Assembly (NCBI GenBank): GCA_037367405.1
Contig: JAZKJV010002956.1
Span: forward strand, 744,001-808,000
Origin: Ottelia alismoides
Lineage: Eukaryota > Streptophyta > Magnoliopsida > Alismatales > Hydrocharitaceae
Length of the DNA: 64,000 bases
Reading direction: 5' to 3'
Made by a program: the position numbers and the translations under genes
Shown here: piece by piece, positions 13,128 through 26,071 of the stretch
How positions within the stretch are numbered: position 1 is the stretch's first letter
How the letters are laid out: each line of letters opens with the position of its first letter
Notes under the pieces: model-generated
What the model was told of the DNA's origin: nothing
What the model saw: only the letters and a program-made list of their open reading frames with translations
The model's database searches: none

Positions 13128-15560
13128 ACCATATCCCATTTTATTGGCCTTGCACATCATGGATGCAAAGAGATCGGATCAAATTGAATCTATGTCTTTT
13201 AGTTGTACTACTTGGCATGATATTGGAAAAAGTAAAAAATTTAAGATGAAATCACATGGTATAGGAACCATTCCCATACTATTTCATCAAGACTACACAA
13301 ATATAGGATTACCTCTTGAAGTGTTGCTATGAACTTTGTAGATTACAAAGGAAGAAGCCTCTCGACTCAAGTCCAATCCAACAAGAGTGCACTTGCAGGC
13401 GTGATGACTCGTGGACTTCCCATAATCTTGAGCAACAATGCAATAAGGAACCTCTTGATTTCATATCCCAAAATGGTATCTTCTTCTTAAGTATGATGCA
13501 CGAAAAGATGGAGTCCCTTGAGTAACAAATGCGACGACGTGATGTTTGATGTAGGTGGACGAGATATGGTTGTGGAGAGAAAAAAATTATGATGTATGGA
13601 GAGAGATCATTGTTTATGTAAAAATGGCATACAACTTATGTGAAGAGTGATAGGGTTACCCTCCCTTTTACAACATTTTGGAAATCCATGGAAAACAATC
13701 AATGTGCTTTAAATAATAAATGGTTTAGATTGATTTGGGTTTCCTTTTAGTTTACAAAAAGCACAAAAAACACAAAGAGATTATTTGGAAGTAATTTTTA
13801 AATTATATTAATTAAATAAATTATCAATCAAAAAGTGTATTTTAATTCATTTAAAAATTTGTTCCATATATTATATTTAGGGTGGATATCCACGATGGTT
13901 AACAAGTCATGTATGTCCACTGTAACGTGCAATAAGTAAAATAATTAATGAACAATATTATTCAATAATAAATAAATAATTCCAAATTATTTGTTATATT
14001 TGCAATTATGACACTAACTATTGAGAATTAAATTCTCCCATCCTATATTTAATGTAAATAAAATTTATATTAAATTGTATAATGTCAATCCCATTCACAT
14101 TAGCATATAAACTATGAATCTCATTCACAATTAACTCTCTCTAGGATATTATGGATCATATCCACATTATCCACGATGATTCCAGATAGTCTTATCTACA
14201 TTAATCACATTCATTATAACTAAATCTAATTCAATTATCTTGGGTGTCAATATTTACATTAAATATGATAATTAAATCCTATTTAATTATCAAAATTTTC
14301 TAGTGCTCAGATTAAGTTTCTCTTGGAACAATTCTCAAACTTTTTCAAGAATTGTGTGCTTTCTCATCTGTTACTTGGAGATAAATTCAGGTCTATTGAA
14401 TATGTAATGTTTGTTAAATAGGATTGTGAGATCCAATCTCATATCCAGATATAGAATACCACATAGAAATCTTTGATCGTGTTAGACATGTATCCCATCT
14501 ACTCATTGCATCTGAATCATATTCATATGTCCAACAATTGGATCAAGATCAAATATCTAGTCTACTGAAGTGAGTCATTGAAATCAAAACTTGTTTAATC
14601 ACTCCCTTGGAATAGAACCGTCATGGTATAAAATTATTTAAGATCACATACCCTTGCTTATTTCTAATACACATACGTTTCTCGTAATAGAAGACCATGA
14701 TTAAAACAAAAGTTCTTATCTCATTTTGAATTGTGTCATTTATAGTTTTGCTATTAGGTTCATTATTCGATCGTTGGGAGTCAGTATTGATCATATGCCT
14801 TCGAAAACTTATATCAAACCCACAAATGTTGTATTACTTCCAAAGGGAGATGACCATCAATGAAATTTGGTTGGTTCCCATATCCCACGAGTGAGATCAT
14901 GTCTTATGGTTTGGTAACGAACCTGTACGATCCCTTTGAGAGATCATACTACTCATATGGCTCAGTATGCACACCATCTTGATAGTGTATAGACATTGAT
15001 TAAGTTATCAACCTAATGGTCTGCCTAATGTACATAGTCGGATATATAGTAATTCAAATGTCTACCGTCAGAGGATGTGTGCCTTTATCATTATAGAATA
15101 CCACATATTCCTTACTTATTTTGATCACGTTAAGTCAACACTTTGACTTAATAAATTAGACACATCTGAATCTCTATTCCTTTGTAGAGGATATGCACCA
15201 ACAGATCGATCAAATATCAATTATTGGAGGAAGGATTTCCGTATCTATTTCATGATGGACATCATCTATTGTTAATAATTTAATGGTGCTAGGTAAGTGC
15301 TCCATCTAAATCTTAAGATATCATCTCAACACTAACCACTATGATAAAACCATTAGATCAACAGTTATGAGTATAAAGATGGTCGTTCTACATAACCCTA
15401 ATTATATGAAGGGACTTATAAGTGCAAGCATTCATTAATCTAATACATGTAGCGAAAGTTAATAAATTTTCTGGATTTAAAAGGATTACAATGACATTTA
15501 TTGCCGAAATGGTTCACCAAGGGCTCATATTATAGTAAATAAACCCTTTGAGTCCCAACT
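13128..15560 (-). repeat. Copia I 5' LTR, main part, minus sense
   Basis: Degenerate copy of the copia LTR colinear with 24130-29701 (minus the LINE) and 37330-39880. Landmarks are GCACATCATGGATGC at 13150, the TACCTCTTGAAG block at 13310 and TCGACTCAAGTCCAATCCAACA at 13361. The cysteine-tRNA-sized block around 14930-15120 (GAGATCATACTACTCATATG and CAGAGGATGTGTGCC) follows, and the end ATGGTTCACCAAGGGCTCAT is at 15510-15531. With the plus-sense LTR on its left it forms a large imperfect palindrome centred near 13128. The TATA equivalent near 13660 is eroded. Confidence 0.65.
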
Positions 15561-15795
15561 CTTTTTGATATATAAAAGAGTTAGGGTTTGAACTTACTAC
15601 ATGATGTTGTTTATCTGATAAATATTAATCCATGTCAGGGAGTGAAAATTAATTACTTTTATTGATATATAAAAGTGGTAACTTAAACCCTCACTCTTTT
15701 GTCTTGACGAGGATATAGCTCATAAGTTTTCATGCTCTGTTAGTTTTAAATTACTCCTCTAATATAACCTCCTAAACAATTATATTCAGGTGAAA

Positions 15796-18470
15796 ATGAC
15801 AACTAATAGGGAGTAGATGTACAAGCATGTACATGATGGTTGTGTTTTAGAAACTTTCCCATGGGTTGTTTAAGAACTTGTAGAATTTGTGTATGCCCAT
15901 TGTTCCAGTGTCGTGGTTATAGATGGTATCATCTTACATCATTGTCAAAAGTGTTTATTACTAAAGAAAGTTAAATTATGAAGTTGAGTAACACCTCTAT
16001 AATAATGGATATATTGAGGGTTATCATATTTGTTTGCAAGACACATAGCTCATTATTAACAAAAGTAATGAAACAAATAATGCATATAAAATTAACAATT
16101 GTTGAAATGGAAATCGACATTGTTAGTCCGGAATTTAACCCAAATTGTCTTGATGAAGAGGAATCAAATTGTGACTCAGAAGAAATCTATGAGTTGTTAT
16201 GCTACATCCAGTAAGATATATTATGGCATGCGGACAAAAGTCATGAAGTTGTTATGCTACATCCAGTAAGACAGATGCTCTATTCTTACAATTTACCTCC
16301 ATTCTTATGTAAAAAGAGACATTTATGTTCTTATAATTGTTGATGCAACGACCTAACCATCCAGGAAAATATATCAATATGTTTATATATCCTCATATAT
16401 ATCATTTAAAGACTCTTTGGATTGATGGAGAGAATTGATGCGATGCAAATAAATGTCTTATGTAAATTAAACAGTTACTGTACTTTGGATGATAAGTGAC
16501 TTCCCTGCTTAGGGAATGTTATATGGATCGAGTATGCATGAAAGAAAAAACTGTCCTTATTGTATACAAAATTATTTCTACTTCAGCATGCATGAAAGCC
16601 ACTTTTTTATCGCCAAAGATGTTTTCTCTCCAAAGATTATATGTATTAGAGACGTAAACAACCATCTAAGAGCAATGTAAAAAATGTATTAGATCCTCTG
16701 CAGATTTTTATCTGTTTTATGATATTATCCAGTTTAGATTAATTAGAAAATTTTATTCATGACCATCTAGTTTTGGAGGTACTCATAAATATATTAAGAA
16801 GCGTGTATTTGGAAGATACTACATTTGAGCAAGATTGTTATACAACACAATTCAGATGCTATGCATATCGAGAAAAATATTTTATATAACATCTTTTATA
16901 CATTTATGAATATTACTAGTCGTAGAAAAGATATACTAAATTCTCAACAAGATTTAACAATTGTTTCCAATCATCATGAGTTATATAAGGGATCCCCATA
17001 ATAGGAAGGTCGAATTTCCAAAAGTAAAGTATATGTTGGATATAAATAAAGAGAATGGGCTAGAAAATTAAATTTTTAAGACATATACACATCTAATATT
17101 TCTAATATTATTGATTTGAAAAGGTATTATTGTAAAGTAATGAAGAGTCATGATTACCATGTATTTATGTAAAGATAGCTACCAATTTTAATCAGAGAGT
17201 TATTATAAAAAATATCATTAATATTCTACCAAATACAAGTAGATTCTTCCAAATTATATTTTCATCACACATTCATCAGAAAGAGATGGGGTGTCTTGAA
17301 AAATTAATCCTATGATTATGTTTAATATGATGGAAATATTTCCTCTAGAACATTTCGATAGCATGGAGCATCAGCTGATTCACCTACCATGTGGAGTTAA
17401 ATTCCGTGGGCCCATTAAGTTTCGACAAATGTATCCACTTGAAAGGAAATTTTTCACAATATCTACATCGATATTTTCAATTTTATATTACACGAGATTT
17501 GAAACTTTAATTCATGTTCTTCCTCAAAAGAAAAGTGTGAAATAAAAGAAAAAATAAGGGGTCCATAAGGTCACATAATACATACAAAGAAATAGCAATA
17601 TTTTGTGTTATATACTTCACCAATGTTGTTGAGACTATCCATAATTAAACCAGTATGAACGAGATAATTTATTCTAATGAACAAACACATATTAGTGTCT
17701 TCCCGTCAATCGGTTCATCCAATATGAAAGGTTAATGAACGTTTATTACCAAAACAAGAGAAACATGTTGCTAAATTATATGCACTTGACAATTATGAGG
17801 AATTAACACCATATGTCAAGTACGTTACCATCTTTTACAATTAAGAAAACATTAATTAGCTCTTTGTCCTCATGATTGTTTTTATGTATTTATATTTTTA
17901 AATTTGGAAGGAGAGGTTTTGAAGAGAACTCCAAATATAGAGAGGATCACGTTGTGAGCGCATATCATACTAAATTTCTAGAATGCTTTAAGAATCGAAC
18001 AATAAAATTTGATGATAACAAAAGAGGTTCTATGATTTTAAAATATTTTTCACACTGTTGTATGTATATGGTTCTATCATAAAATTGTTCCCTAAGTAAT
18101 GGCTACCTATTCCATACCATAAATTCCGGTAGACACTTAACCACTCATAATATGGAGTAATGGTTTGTGGATCATGTTACGTCGAAGACGATTTAGAATA
18201 CTATGGAATCTTGAAGGGAGTTATATAAGTGGAATATATTGATATAGCCTAAAAAAGTCATTCTTTTTTATGTGATTGTTATGATCCAAAAGAAGGCATA
18301 GTGACCGATTGAAGTTATAATGTCATTGATGTTATATGATGAACATATATACGGACATTTAGACCACTCATTATTGCTTCACAAATGGACCAAGCTGTTA
18401 TATTTACCATGTATGAAGAAAAAAATGTTGAATCATCACAATTGTAAGATTTATATAAAAAATTAGGCTC
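15796..18470 (+). pseudogene. TNP2-type CACTA transposase pseudogene
   Basis: Read across frames, the plus strand shows the ordered landmarks of TNP2 transposases. At 15796 there is an N-terminal MTTNRE-stop-MYKHVHDG (family: D-R-x-W-M-Y-K). An acidic segment with DEEESNCDSEEIYELL follows at about 16150-16200. RPNHPGKYINMFIYPHI lies near 16350 (family: G-P-x-x-P-G-x-D-I-x-V-Y-L-x-P-L-I). MMEIFPLEHFDSMEHQLIHL lies at 17325-17385 (family: I-F-P-P-x-F-F-D-S-M-E-H) and a PIKFRQMYPLERK motif near 17412. YGVMVCGSC...EYYGILKGVI is at 18150-18230, and PLIIASQMDQA near 18365. The family encodes the DDE-type nuclease that cuts CACTA ends in the nucleus. Frameshifts and stops abolish any product. Confidence 0.75.
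16193..16271. repeat. 24-bp direct repeat inside the TNP2 relic
   Basis: GTTGTTATGCTACATCCAGT and the next four bases (AAGA) occur at 16193-16216 and again, identical, at 16248-16271, 55 bp apart. This is a local tandem duplication in the decayed transposase. It adds a second copy of the end of the acidic segment. Confidence 0.85.
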
Positions 18471-18859
18471 CAAAAGAAGAAATTCCAAATGAAGCTTTTT
18501 TACGTAATAACGAGTGGAATAATGTATCAAAACTAGTTCCAATTTTTGATTGTTTTTCATTTAGCTGATATTGAGGTTATACTTGATGATTAACATAAAA
18601 TGTGGAGATTCTAAATGAATACTTTAATAACATCACTTTCAATGAAACTTATTAATGTTCACAAAAATCAAACAATGAAGATTAACACTTAACATTTGCT
18701 AAAGGTGATATGTTCATGTGTTCCTTCATAAATTCTTTTTAAAAATGTAATTAATTTTGAATTTTGTCATTTATAGTTATGCCAGATTTCAGACGTAGTA
18801 GCTCACATTGACCTCATGAATTAAGTCATCTTTGGAACTCATAGTACCCATCTTCAAGT

Positions 18860-20030
18860 AGGTTGTTGACCTCTCTTGTTTTTTCAGGACCTCCTTCAGA
18901 GAATGCACAAGAGGTCATGGCCTACTACGAATCTTACGATTATCCTCCTTATCCATTATACGAAGGTGTAAATGATGAGACCTCTTCCTCAACTTTACCC
19001 AAGCCTTGTCCTACCTTAATCTGTGAGTGTTCGTCCATGGTTCTATTCTCACCATCTTCTACACATCCGATCATTGACATGCAATTATCATCCCGAGGTA
19101 GATAGACTTTAAAATCCTACATTCTCTTAGAGTAATATACATATGTAAGGTAAAAATCAGTTGTAATTTCTAGTTACATTTTTCATAATTTATCTCTTAT
19201 TAATAATAATTTTTATAATTTTTAGGGATTTTATGCATATGAGCTTAATTGATAAGGAGTTAACAAATACTATCAAGACACATTTGTTTAGCAAACAATT
19301 TTGGTGGTGTCACATTCTCGCTAGTATATTTGAGTGATTGATAGATATATTTATTGGAAAAAAATACTTTCGATCTTTAGATGATAATTTTACCACTACT
19401 TTAGCTTTGATTCATTATTAATATTTTTAAAGTATAAAAATTTTGCAGCTGTTTGCGGAAAGAGGCTTATCATCGAGCCCTTACCCTTTGATGGAAAAGA
19501 GAATGAACAACATTTTCTTCAGTCAAGGAGGGACTTGTATATATGATATGTCATAAGGAAATAGACAATAAAATTATTAATTGAAATATGCCAAATAATG
19601 AACATAGGAAAGGTAATAATTTTCTTATTTTCATTACAAAAAAATATAGAAACATATTTTTTCCTAATTTAATCTTCTAGTTATATTGTTGCATGTGGGT
19701 TGATTTTAGTGACGCATTCATTTGTGAAGCTAAGTTTGGATGAAGGTTAACAATGAGAAAGGTAAACTGCCAAAAATAGAAAATTTAGTCGACTAATAAT
19801 TTGAAGAAAGATAATCAGATTAGAGCTGAGTAGGTATTTTCATTAAATTTAATCCACTATTTATATTTCTAACTTGTGGTACATATATATTTTTTTCTAA
19901 AATGTTAAGCTTCTTTATCAAGCTGCAAAGTTGGAAGGATAGACATTTATTCAAGAGATGTGATATAGGACCCACATGAGTCGGAAGGTGGGAGAGTCTC
20001 GATGGTCCACTCTTGTGGTAGAGGAAACAA
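18860..20030 (+). pseudogene. Possible second CACTA gene (Transposase_24-like), weak
   Basis: An 80-codon open stretch at 18863-19105, with a P/Y-rich start (MAYYESYDYPPYPLYEG), resembles the low-complexity N-terminus often found on the second En/Spm gene. Downstream, at about 19930-20030, frames read KLEG...THMSRKVGESRW. That recalls the R-T-H-x-x-K-x-G-x-W-V core of the plant Ptta/En/Spm (Transposase_24) family. Stops interrupt it throughout. The assignment leans on position after TNP2 and on that single motif, so it is tentative. Confidence 0.35.
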
Positions 20031-20340
20031 TGGTTAGTATTTTATAATATTTCATGTTAGAAGCTATTCTAGATTTATGTGTTATAATTTTTTTACTTGT
20101 ATTTAAGTGTTGGTATATGATTCTTAATGTAGAGGAATGGGCTTGGACTCCTAAGACAGATTTACTCCCCGTTGATAATGATATTTGAAATCAAGTATAT
20201 TAAACATTTATATAACTATATTTTTAAAAAAATATCTAAATTTCTAACAATCAGAGTTATTGTAGATATTAGAAGAGGTATGTCGTTGCCAATGATAGAC
20301 ATATGCTTTTTAAAATGAAATCATTTTTTATTTTTAATCT

Positions 20341-20579
20341 ATTTTACAAATAATTTTGACCATCGAATTTTTGGATTGGTCTAGGAGAGATGTTGACCCC
20401 GGCCAACTCCCCCTCCCGGATCCTTCTTCGCCCGAATCCGAGTTTTAATTCCTCTTCTTGAAATTTTCTCGATCGGATCTGATTGCCTCCTGCCCTGATT
20501 TCTTCGCCCGCTCTTCCCCTTGGATCAGCGACCCTCGCGGATCCCGAGGGAATGGCGGATCTTTCCATCTTCCTTTAGA
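20341..20579. other. GC-rich orphan segment
   Basis: About 240 bp of markedly higher GC (GGATCC-rich, CCCCTCCCGGATCC-type stretches) between the CACTA relic and the truncated end of copia II. Both strands have 70-codon ORFs that overlap each other, with no recognisable motif. It may be a host-derived scrap or part of an unrecognised element. Nothing supports a gene. Confidence 0.3.
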
Positions 20580-23500
20580 CTTTGGTTCCAAACCAAAATT
20601 ATGAAATCTTTGAACATTTCAAAGGTTTCTAAAGGGAAGAAATCTTATATCATACATAATCATCAACAGATATCACATATCCATAATGTTTACTATGATA
20701 TAGATGATCCGCATACATCAATATGTATGAGATCCTGAATACCTTGACATCTTACACCTTTCCCAAGGAAGGGTGTATTTGACATTTTTCCTTTTGAATA
20801 CAATATTCATAAGTATGTAAGTTTTGAAATTTTAGACATTCTAAAGTTTCATCTCTTACTAGTCTATTGATTAAATCAATAGACAAATGTCCAAGGCTTA
20901 ATGCTCGATCAATATCAAATGATCTTCATCCTCCTATTGATCTTGAGGTTTAATTTCAGTATTTAGAAATGTTAATGAACCATTCATTAATTTTCTAATT
21001 TATTGGAGTCCACTAGATTTTAGATTACTTTCTGAAATATCTTTATCATAACTCTTTATGATAGGTCCCTTCCAGAATTCATGTTTCTTTCCAACATTTA
21101 GAAACAAACAATGAGTGTATTCTAATGTCTAGGTCATAGAGACATTCTCTAAGACTAAGGGCTCTCCCACTGAAATTATGAAATCTAGTAATCCAATGGA
21201 AATTGTTGCAACAATTGCATTAATGTCCATCTAGATAACTATAAACCTTAAGATCAAATTTTCCAGTCTTCTAAAACATATACAACCCATTGCAAGTATT
21301 GTTAGAAGATTGAGATACAATTATTAGACTTTATCTTATTCAATAAGTAAGCCAATATCAATGATTTATGTAGATTATTCTGATGCCCTATCCGAGTCCT
21401 TCTCTAAGGATTCTAGACAGACTTGATAGTAGTACTATCAACACATCAATTTATTGCAGTATTGGCATTCATCCAACTCTTTGGATGTCATAAGGAAGTC
21501 ACAGAGGTACAGTCAACTCTTTGACTATACTTCTTACTTTGGTCCAACCCATGCTTCCACTGCGCTCCCTTTATCTATGAGCAACCATTGCTTAAGACTA
21601 AGGATCGGTTACGTTAAATTCAAAAGAATTCAATGTAAGATCATTTCAACATTTATACATGCTTCATTAGATTCTTACAATATGAATATTATGAAGCTTC
21701 ATGAATGACTAGAGTATAGATAGTAGAATAATGACACTCATTATCTACATCCATCTAAACTCTTAAAACATAGGTTCAGGTAGGTACTCAAACAATTTGA
21801 ATACATCATCTCTTATAGAGCCACCATTCTGCATGATGCAGCGAACCATCTCATTCATGATAAATGTGAAGAGCACATATGTATGCCAGAATATCTTCAT
21901 TAATTTTATAAGGACTATTTGACAATTGCGATCATCATCGATATGTCACTTTCAAAGTACATCTGATGAGATATCAAGACTATAGAGACATACAAACCCT
22001 AGGGTTGTAGTCCTATTATCCATTTAATTGTCATTCCTCATTATTATGAGGAAATTTGCACATTGCAACCACATATATTATGTGTACAACTGCAAGTGCA
22101 ATATCTGCATCATGAGATCAATCCATGATATTTTATTGGTTATCATTGAGTATAACATTGAGTGGGTTTAATGAAGGATTATCTGAAATAAGAAATTTAC
22201 ATAAGTATATCTATATATACATATATTTTACTTTGATTTAGGCATTTTTATATCAAAGTTGTCTTGCCATGTCAACACTGTAAGTTCATTCCCTTAATCA
22301 CTTTCAATGTAAGAGATATACTTACCATTATATCTCAAGCAAGATCTGGGATCTCATTCCTTATCTTTGTTACATCCCAATAATATGAGAATCTGCAACT
22401 CGGATAAAAAGAAGCGGGAACACATTCCGCCTTGCAAGTCCAACTTGCATTTCCCAATTCGGTCTTTAACACCTGGGCCCACCACCTCTAAGGCGATGTT
22501 GACCCGTCATTAATTGAACCAACCGTCAACAGGAATAGTACTCGCTATGCGCAATCCAATATCGCCTCAATAATATGAGGATCCAATATTGGGGTCACTA
22601 CGCATACGGCCTTACTCTTTCGAGAAGCAAAGAGCCCGATCCAGATGCGCTTGCATACATGATATGTCACTTCGGACATGCGTCTCCCAAATACAATCCC
22701 TGGCGACGGAACCCTTCGCCTTGACGGAAGACCATGGATGTCACTTATGTGATCCTCCATATCATATTCAAATTCTAATTAATTACTATGAATCATATTC
22801 ATTATGATTAATTCTTCCAAGGGAAATAAATCTCTATTCATAATAGAGTGTTTTAATTTTAATTGGATTCCAATCAATCTAATCATATTAAATTAATGAT
22901 CCAATTAATATCCAACAAATATTTTATTGTTACTCGAATTATGGTATTATCTCAAATACGTATTATTTCAAATTTTAATAATTAGAAATACATCATGATT
23001 TCTTAAGCATTATACTAACCCTACCCGATGTCATGGCCAGTACCGACGAGAGTGGGACGGACCACATACGTTGCAATCCGCACCCCAATGCTCTCCGACT
23101 AGACACCATATCCACCTCGGGAAAGGATAATGCAAAATAAATCACTTCGTACTTGAGATGATCATCGGTTTTTCAACCGAAATTATACCATATAATAATA
23201 ATCAAAACATTTTTTGATTAACATTATAATGAGATTTGCTAAACAAATCCCAAGTCCTATTCAAGCAACATGTTTGTTGGAATGTTGATCATGTAGATCA
23301 TGTAACCAATTAGGGATCTAGATCACATCTAATCAATTATTGGTTAAGGCAATGTCATATAAGGGAATAATTATCATCAAATATTTCACAAATATTTATA
23401 CACAATTATTCTAGTAAATTAAACAATTTAATTTCACTAATTGAATAAATAACAATCACTATTTAAGCATCAAGTTTGATGATTGTGTTTCCAATTAAGA

Positions 23501-24099
23501 TTTAGATCAAATCTAATCAATTAATTGCTTGAGGCCAAGTCAATTATGTAAATAATGATCTTCCAATATTTCACAAATATTTTTCATGATTATTTCACGA
23601 AATTAACAATTAATTTCACTAATTGACAATCACTTGGTTCTAGATTAGGACTGTAATTTCAGTAGTAACCCCTACTTACTAAAATTAACATATCTCAATC
23701 AATTTAAATACAAATTAGTCAAACTCAATTTTTAAAGATTGCTAACTTTATTTAGGACAGAAGACAATGATATTCCATGCATTTCGAGGCGGATCTAAAC
23801 AGTAATTAACTCTTTAATCATGTTAAGAACTACAGTTCCCGCAACAGTGCATACATGTTCACTAAATCGACCATATCTCGAGCATACGAAATCCGATTTA
23901 CGCAAACTCAGATCCTATGGTTTCCTTTTTTAATGAGGAACAAAATCTAAGAAAATAATTCGTGCTTAAACAATTTAAACATGGCCGAAATTATTTACTA
24001 AGCAGATCTGCGAAATCAAATGCGATAAAAACTTTCGCGGCCTTAACGAACCCAAGTCGTCCTCGGTATTCGACTCATATTCGAAACCGTCGACCTAAG
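20580..24099 (-). pseudogene. Copia II: truncated copia gag, leader and part of integrase
   Basis: Minus-strand relic colinear with copia III. The left edge falls in the integrase: 20580-20640 matches 42145-42205, the segment around CTTTGAACTTTTCAAAGGTTT. It then runs through protease and gag (21.0-22.2 kb, e.g. CATGATGCAGCGAACCATCTC near 21833) into the leader at 22.3-24.1 kb, which is close to copia III 43.9-45.6 kb. The remaining integrase, RT, RNase H and 3' LTR are missing. Stops and indels rule out function. The leader part is much better preserved than the coding part. Confidence 0.75.
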
Positions 24100-24111
24100 G
24101 CTCTGATACCA
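24100..24111 (-). other. Copia II primer-binding site (initiator tRNA-Met)
   Basis: The minus strand reads TGGTATCAGAGC, the classic plant copia primer site complementary to the 3' end of initiator tRNA-Met. It starts 2 nt inside the LTR (LTR end TGAAGG at 24114 on the plus strand). It is intact here but altered in copia III (TGGTTTCAGAGC) and copia I. Confidence 0.9.
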
Positions 24112-25251
24112 CTTGAAGGATATTGAATTTATCCTCAAGCGCATCATGGAAGCGTGATCGTTGTATCGGATACGACGAAGAACTACTAGTCGTACTACTT
24201 GTTCGGTGCAACAGAATTTAAAATTTTTCGTATGATGAAACCATATGATCCAAGACCGCTTATTGAATCATTTCATCTATAACCACAACAAGTATAATGC
24301 AATACCTCTTGAAGCGTGGTTGATCGAGTCTCTAAGAGAAGAGACCTCCTGTCTCAAGTTCGATCGTCGGTGAGATCGCTTGCGAGCGTGGGGATGAACC
24401 GCGTTGTCCTCGCAATCCAAGAAGTTGATCCAAGCATAGTTGCTCCTAATCTCGTCGCACGAGATCGAACATCTCCTTCGTGAGTGCAGCACTCCAAGAA
24501 GACGGAGAACCTAAGAACGTCGAAGCGGTGGTGCGGTGGCGAGAGCGTCGACGATTCTCTCCTCTAGGTTTTGGTGGACAACCACCAAGTAGTGGGAGAA
24601 GGAGTTGGCGTGTATGGAGAAGAAGGGAAGAGAGAGAGCCTCCAATATTCTATGTAAAGAGAGAGCATGGTATGTCTCTCTATTTATAGAGTTTTGGGAT
24701 CCATGGATCTCAATCCATGTGACATACAAAATCAATGGATGAGATTGATTTATGTCAATCCAATGGCTAAGATTGTTGTTGGTAAAACCAAAAATTTTAG
24801 ATCAAAATATATTTGACAAAATCAAATACAAATTAGTCCAAAATTACACCAAATAAATAAGGAGAGAATATACATGGAGATTACATCTCTATGTACATTC
24901 CATATGGACGGCCACCCATTCCTATTTGGAATTGGGTGCCACCCAAGCTTTCCATGAGGAGAGCAATCTCATGACATGTCATGAGATTGCATATCTTAAT
25001 AGAAATCTCTTTATTTATTTCCAACAACTTTTGTTGGGTTTTATTCTTAAAAAATAATCCACAATTATATTTTTGAATAATGCAATCTTGCCATTGAAAA
25101 ATTGTGAATCATATTCACAACCCAAAACTACATATAATTTACATTGTCAATTAATTACACAATGTGTATCCAATACACATAATAATTAATCAGCACATAT
25201 AAATTATAATTAGCTCTCTCTAATACATTATAAATCATAATTATAATATAT

Positions 25252-25265
25252 TATAAATAATTGGA
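25252..25265. repeat. LINE target-site duplication, left
   Basis: TATAAATAATTGGA, identical to 28327-28340. Removing 25266-28340 restores continuity of the copia LTR: the block with ATAATATATTATAAATAATTGG continues as GGATATTTCTATACACAT, as in other family members. Confidence 0.95.
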
Positions 25266-25267
25266 GG

Positions 25268-26071
25268 GACTTCTTGGGCTGGATGAACTATATTTTTAAA
25301 TGGAGATCAAGGGAAACTCTTCTTAGAAAAGCCAGGAGAATCTTCTTAGCTTGGCTTCTCTGGAATATATGGATTGAAAGAAATAGAAGAAGATTTGATG
25401 ATGATCATTCTTCTATTTTCTTCTTGATTAAAAAGGTGCAGCTGGACACAAAGATAATAATCCCACTGGTCTGTTCAAATCTTGTAGTAAATAAGGATGA
25501 GGAAGATTTCTTGCAGAAAATGGGGTTTGAAGCGAAAAAGAAGGAGAGGATTTGGAAGATCTTCTGTTGGGGGAAACCAGAAAATGAAACTTTAAAACTT
25601 AATACAGATGGAGCTTCAAAAGGCAACCCGGGGATTGCAGGAGGAGGAGGAGTCATTAGGAATCACAAAGGAGAGATGATAATTTCTTTCTCTTGTTTCT
25701 TTGGAGTTGCTACCAATATGGAAGCAGAACTCAGAGCTGCGGTAGAAGGTCTGGTCATCTGCAAGAAACATAGTTTTAATAAGATTTGGTTGGAACTGGA
25801 TTCGGAGGTGCTAGTAAAGATGATAGAGGAAGGAGTTTGCAAAATTCCCAATCTTAGATTTTGGTGGAATGAGATTATTTCTGTCAAACATCTTATAGTG
25901 AAGGTATCACATGTTTATAGAGAGGCTAATGGGGCTGCAGATTATCTGGCTAACTATGCAATTAGACAAAGACAGGATCAGACATTTTATAATTACAGTT
26001 GTTTACCAGCAAAAGTTAAGGGAAGCATTGCATTAGACAAAGAACAATTGAGCTATGTCAGATTTAAATGA
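25268..26071 (+). CDS. LINE ORF2 C-terminus with RNase H domain (partial)
   Basis: Open from the 5' junction to TGA at 26069-26071; the first 265 residues from codon 25274 are discussed. Residues 17-41 carry the plant LINE ORF2 tail motif with WLLWNIWIERNRRRF. An RNase H type I domain occupies about residues 105-232: D112 in LNTDGASKGNPG, E150 in NMEAELRAA, D176 in LELDSEVLV and D223 in REANGAADYLANYA, so all four acidic catalytic residues are present. In plant L1 elements this domain follows reverse transcriptase and removes RNA from the RNA-DNA hybrid during integration. Endonuclease and RT are missing because of 5' truncation, so this copy cannot move by itself. There is no stop or frameshift. 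The last 17 nt overlap the next frame. Confidence 0.9.
   Translation, partial: DFLGWMNYIFKWRSRETLLRKARRIFLAWLLWNIWIERNRRRFDDDHSSIFFLIKKVQLDTKIIIPLVCSNLVVNKDEEDFLQKMGFEAKKKERIWKIFCWGKPENETLKLNTDGASKGNPGIAGGGGVIRNHKGEMIISFSCFFGVATNMEAELRAAVEGLVICKKHSFNKIWLELDSEVLVKMIEEGVCKIPNLRFWWNEIISVKHLIVKVSHVYREANGAADYLANYAIRQRQDQTFYNYSCLPAKVKGSIALDKEQLSYVRFK

Larger units (their letters stand above)
15561..20340 (+). mobile_element. CACTA (En/Spm) transposon relic
   Basis: A block between two copia elements holding decayed genes of a CACTA DNA transposon in one orientation: a TNP2-type transposase (15796-18470) and a probable second gene (18860-20030). CACTA elements normally carry both and end in CACTA/TAGTG inverted termini. 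I could not find convincing termini here, so the outer limits are simply the neighbouring elements. Many stops and frameshifts show it is long dead. Confidence 0.65.

Noticed and set aside
13045..13525. 95- and 69-codon frames as a gene
   Set aside because: They span the junction of two copia LTRs and translate LTR sequence.
22545..22807. 71-codon minus frame found also at 44166-44381 (MEDHISDIHGLPSRRR)
   Set aside because: Lies in the copia leader. It recurs because the leader is conserved, but copia I lacks it, and stops or indels occur at its ends. A leader uORF is possible but not supported.
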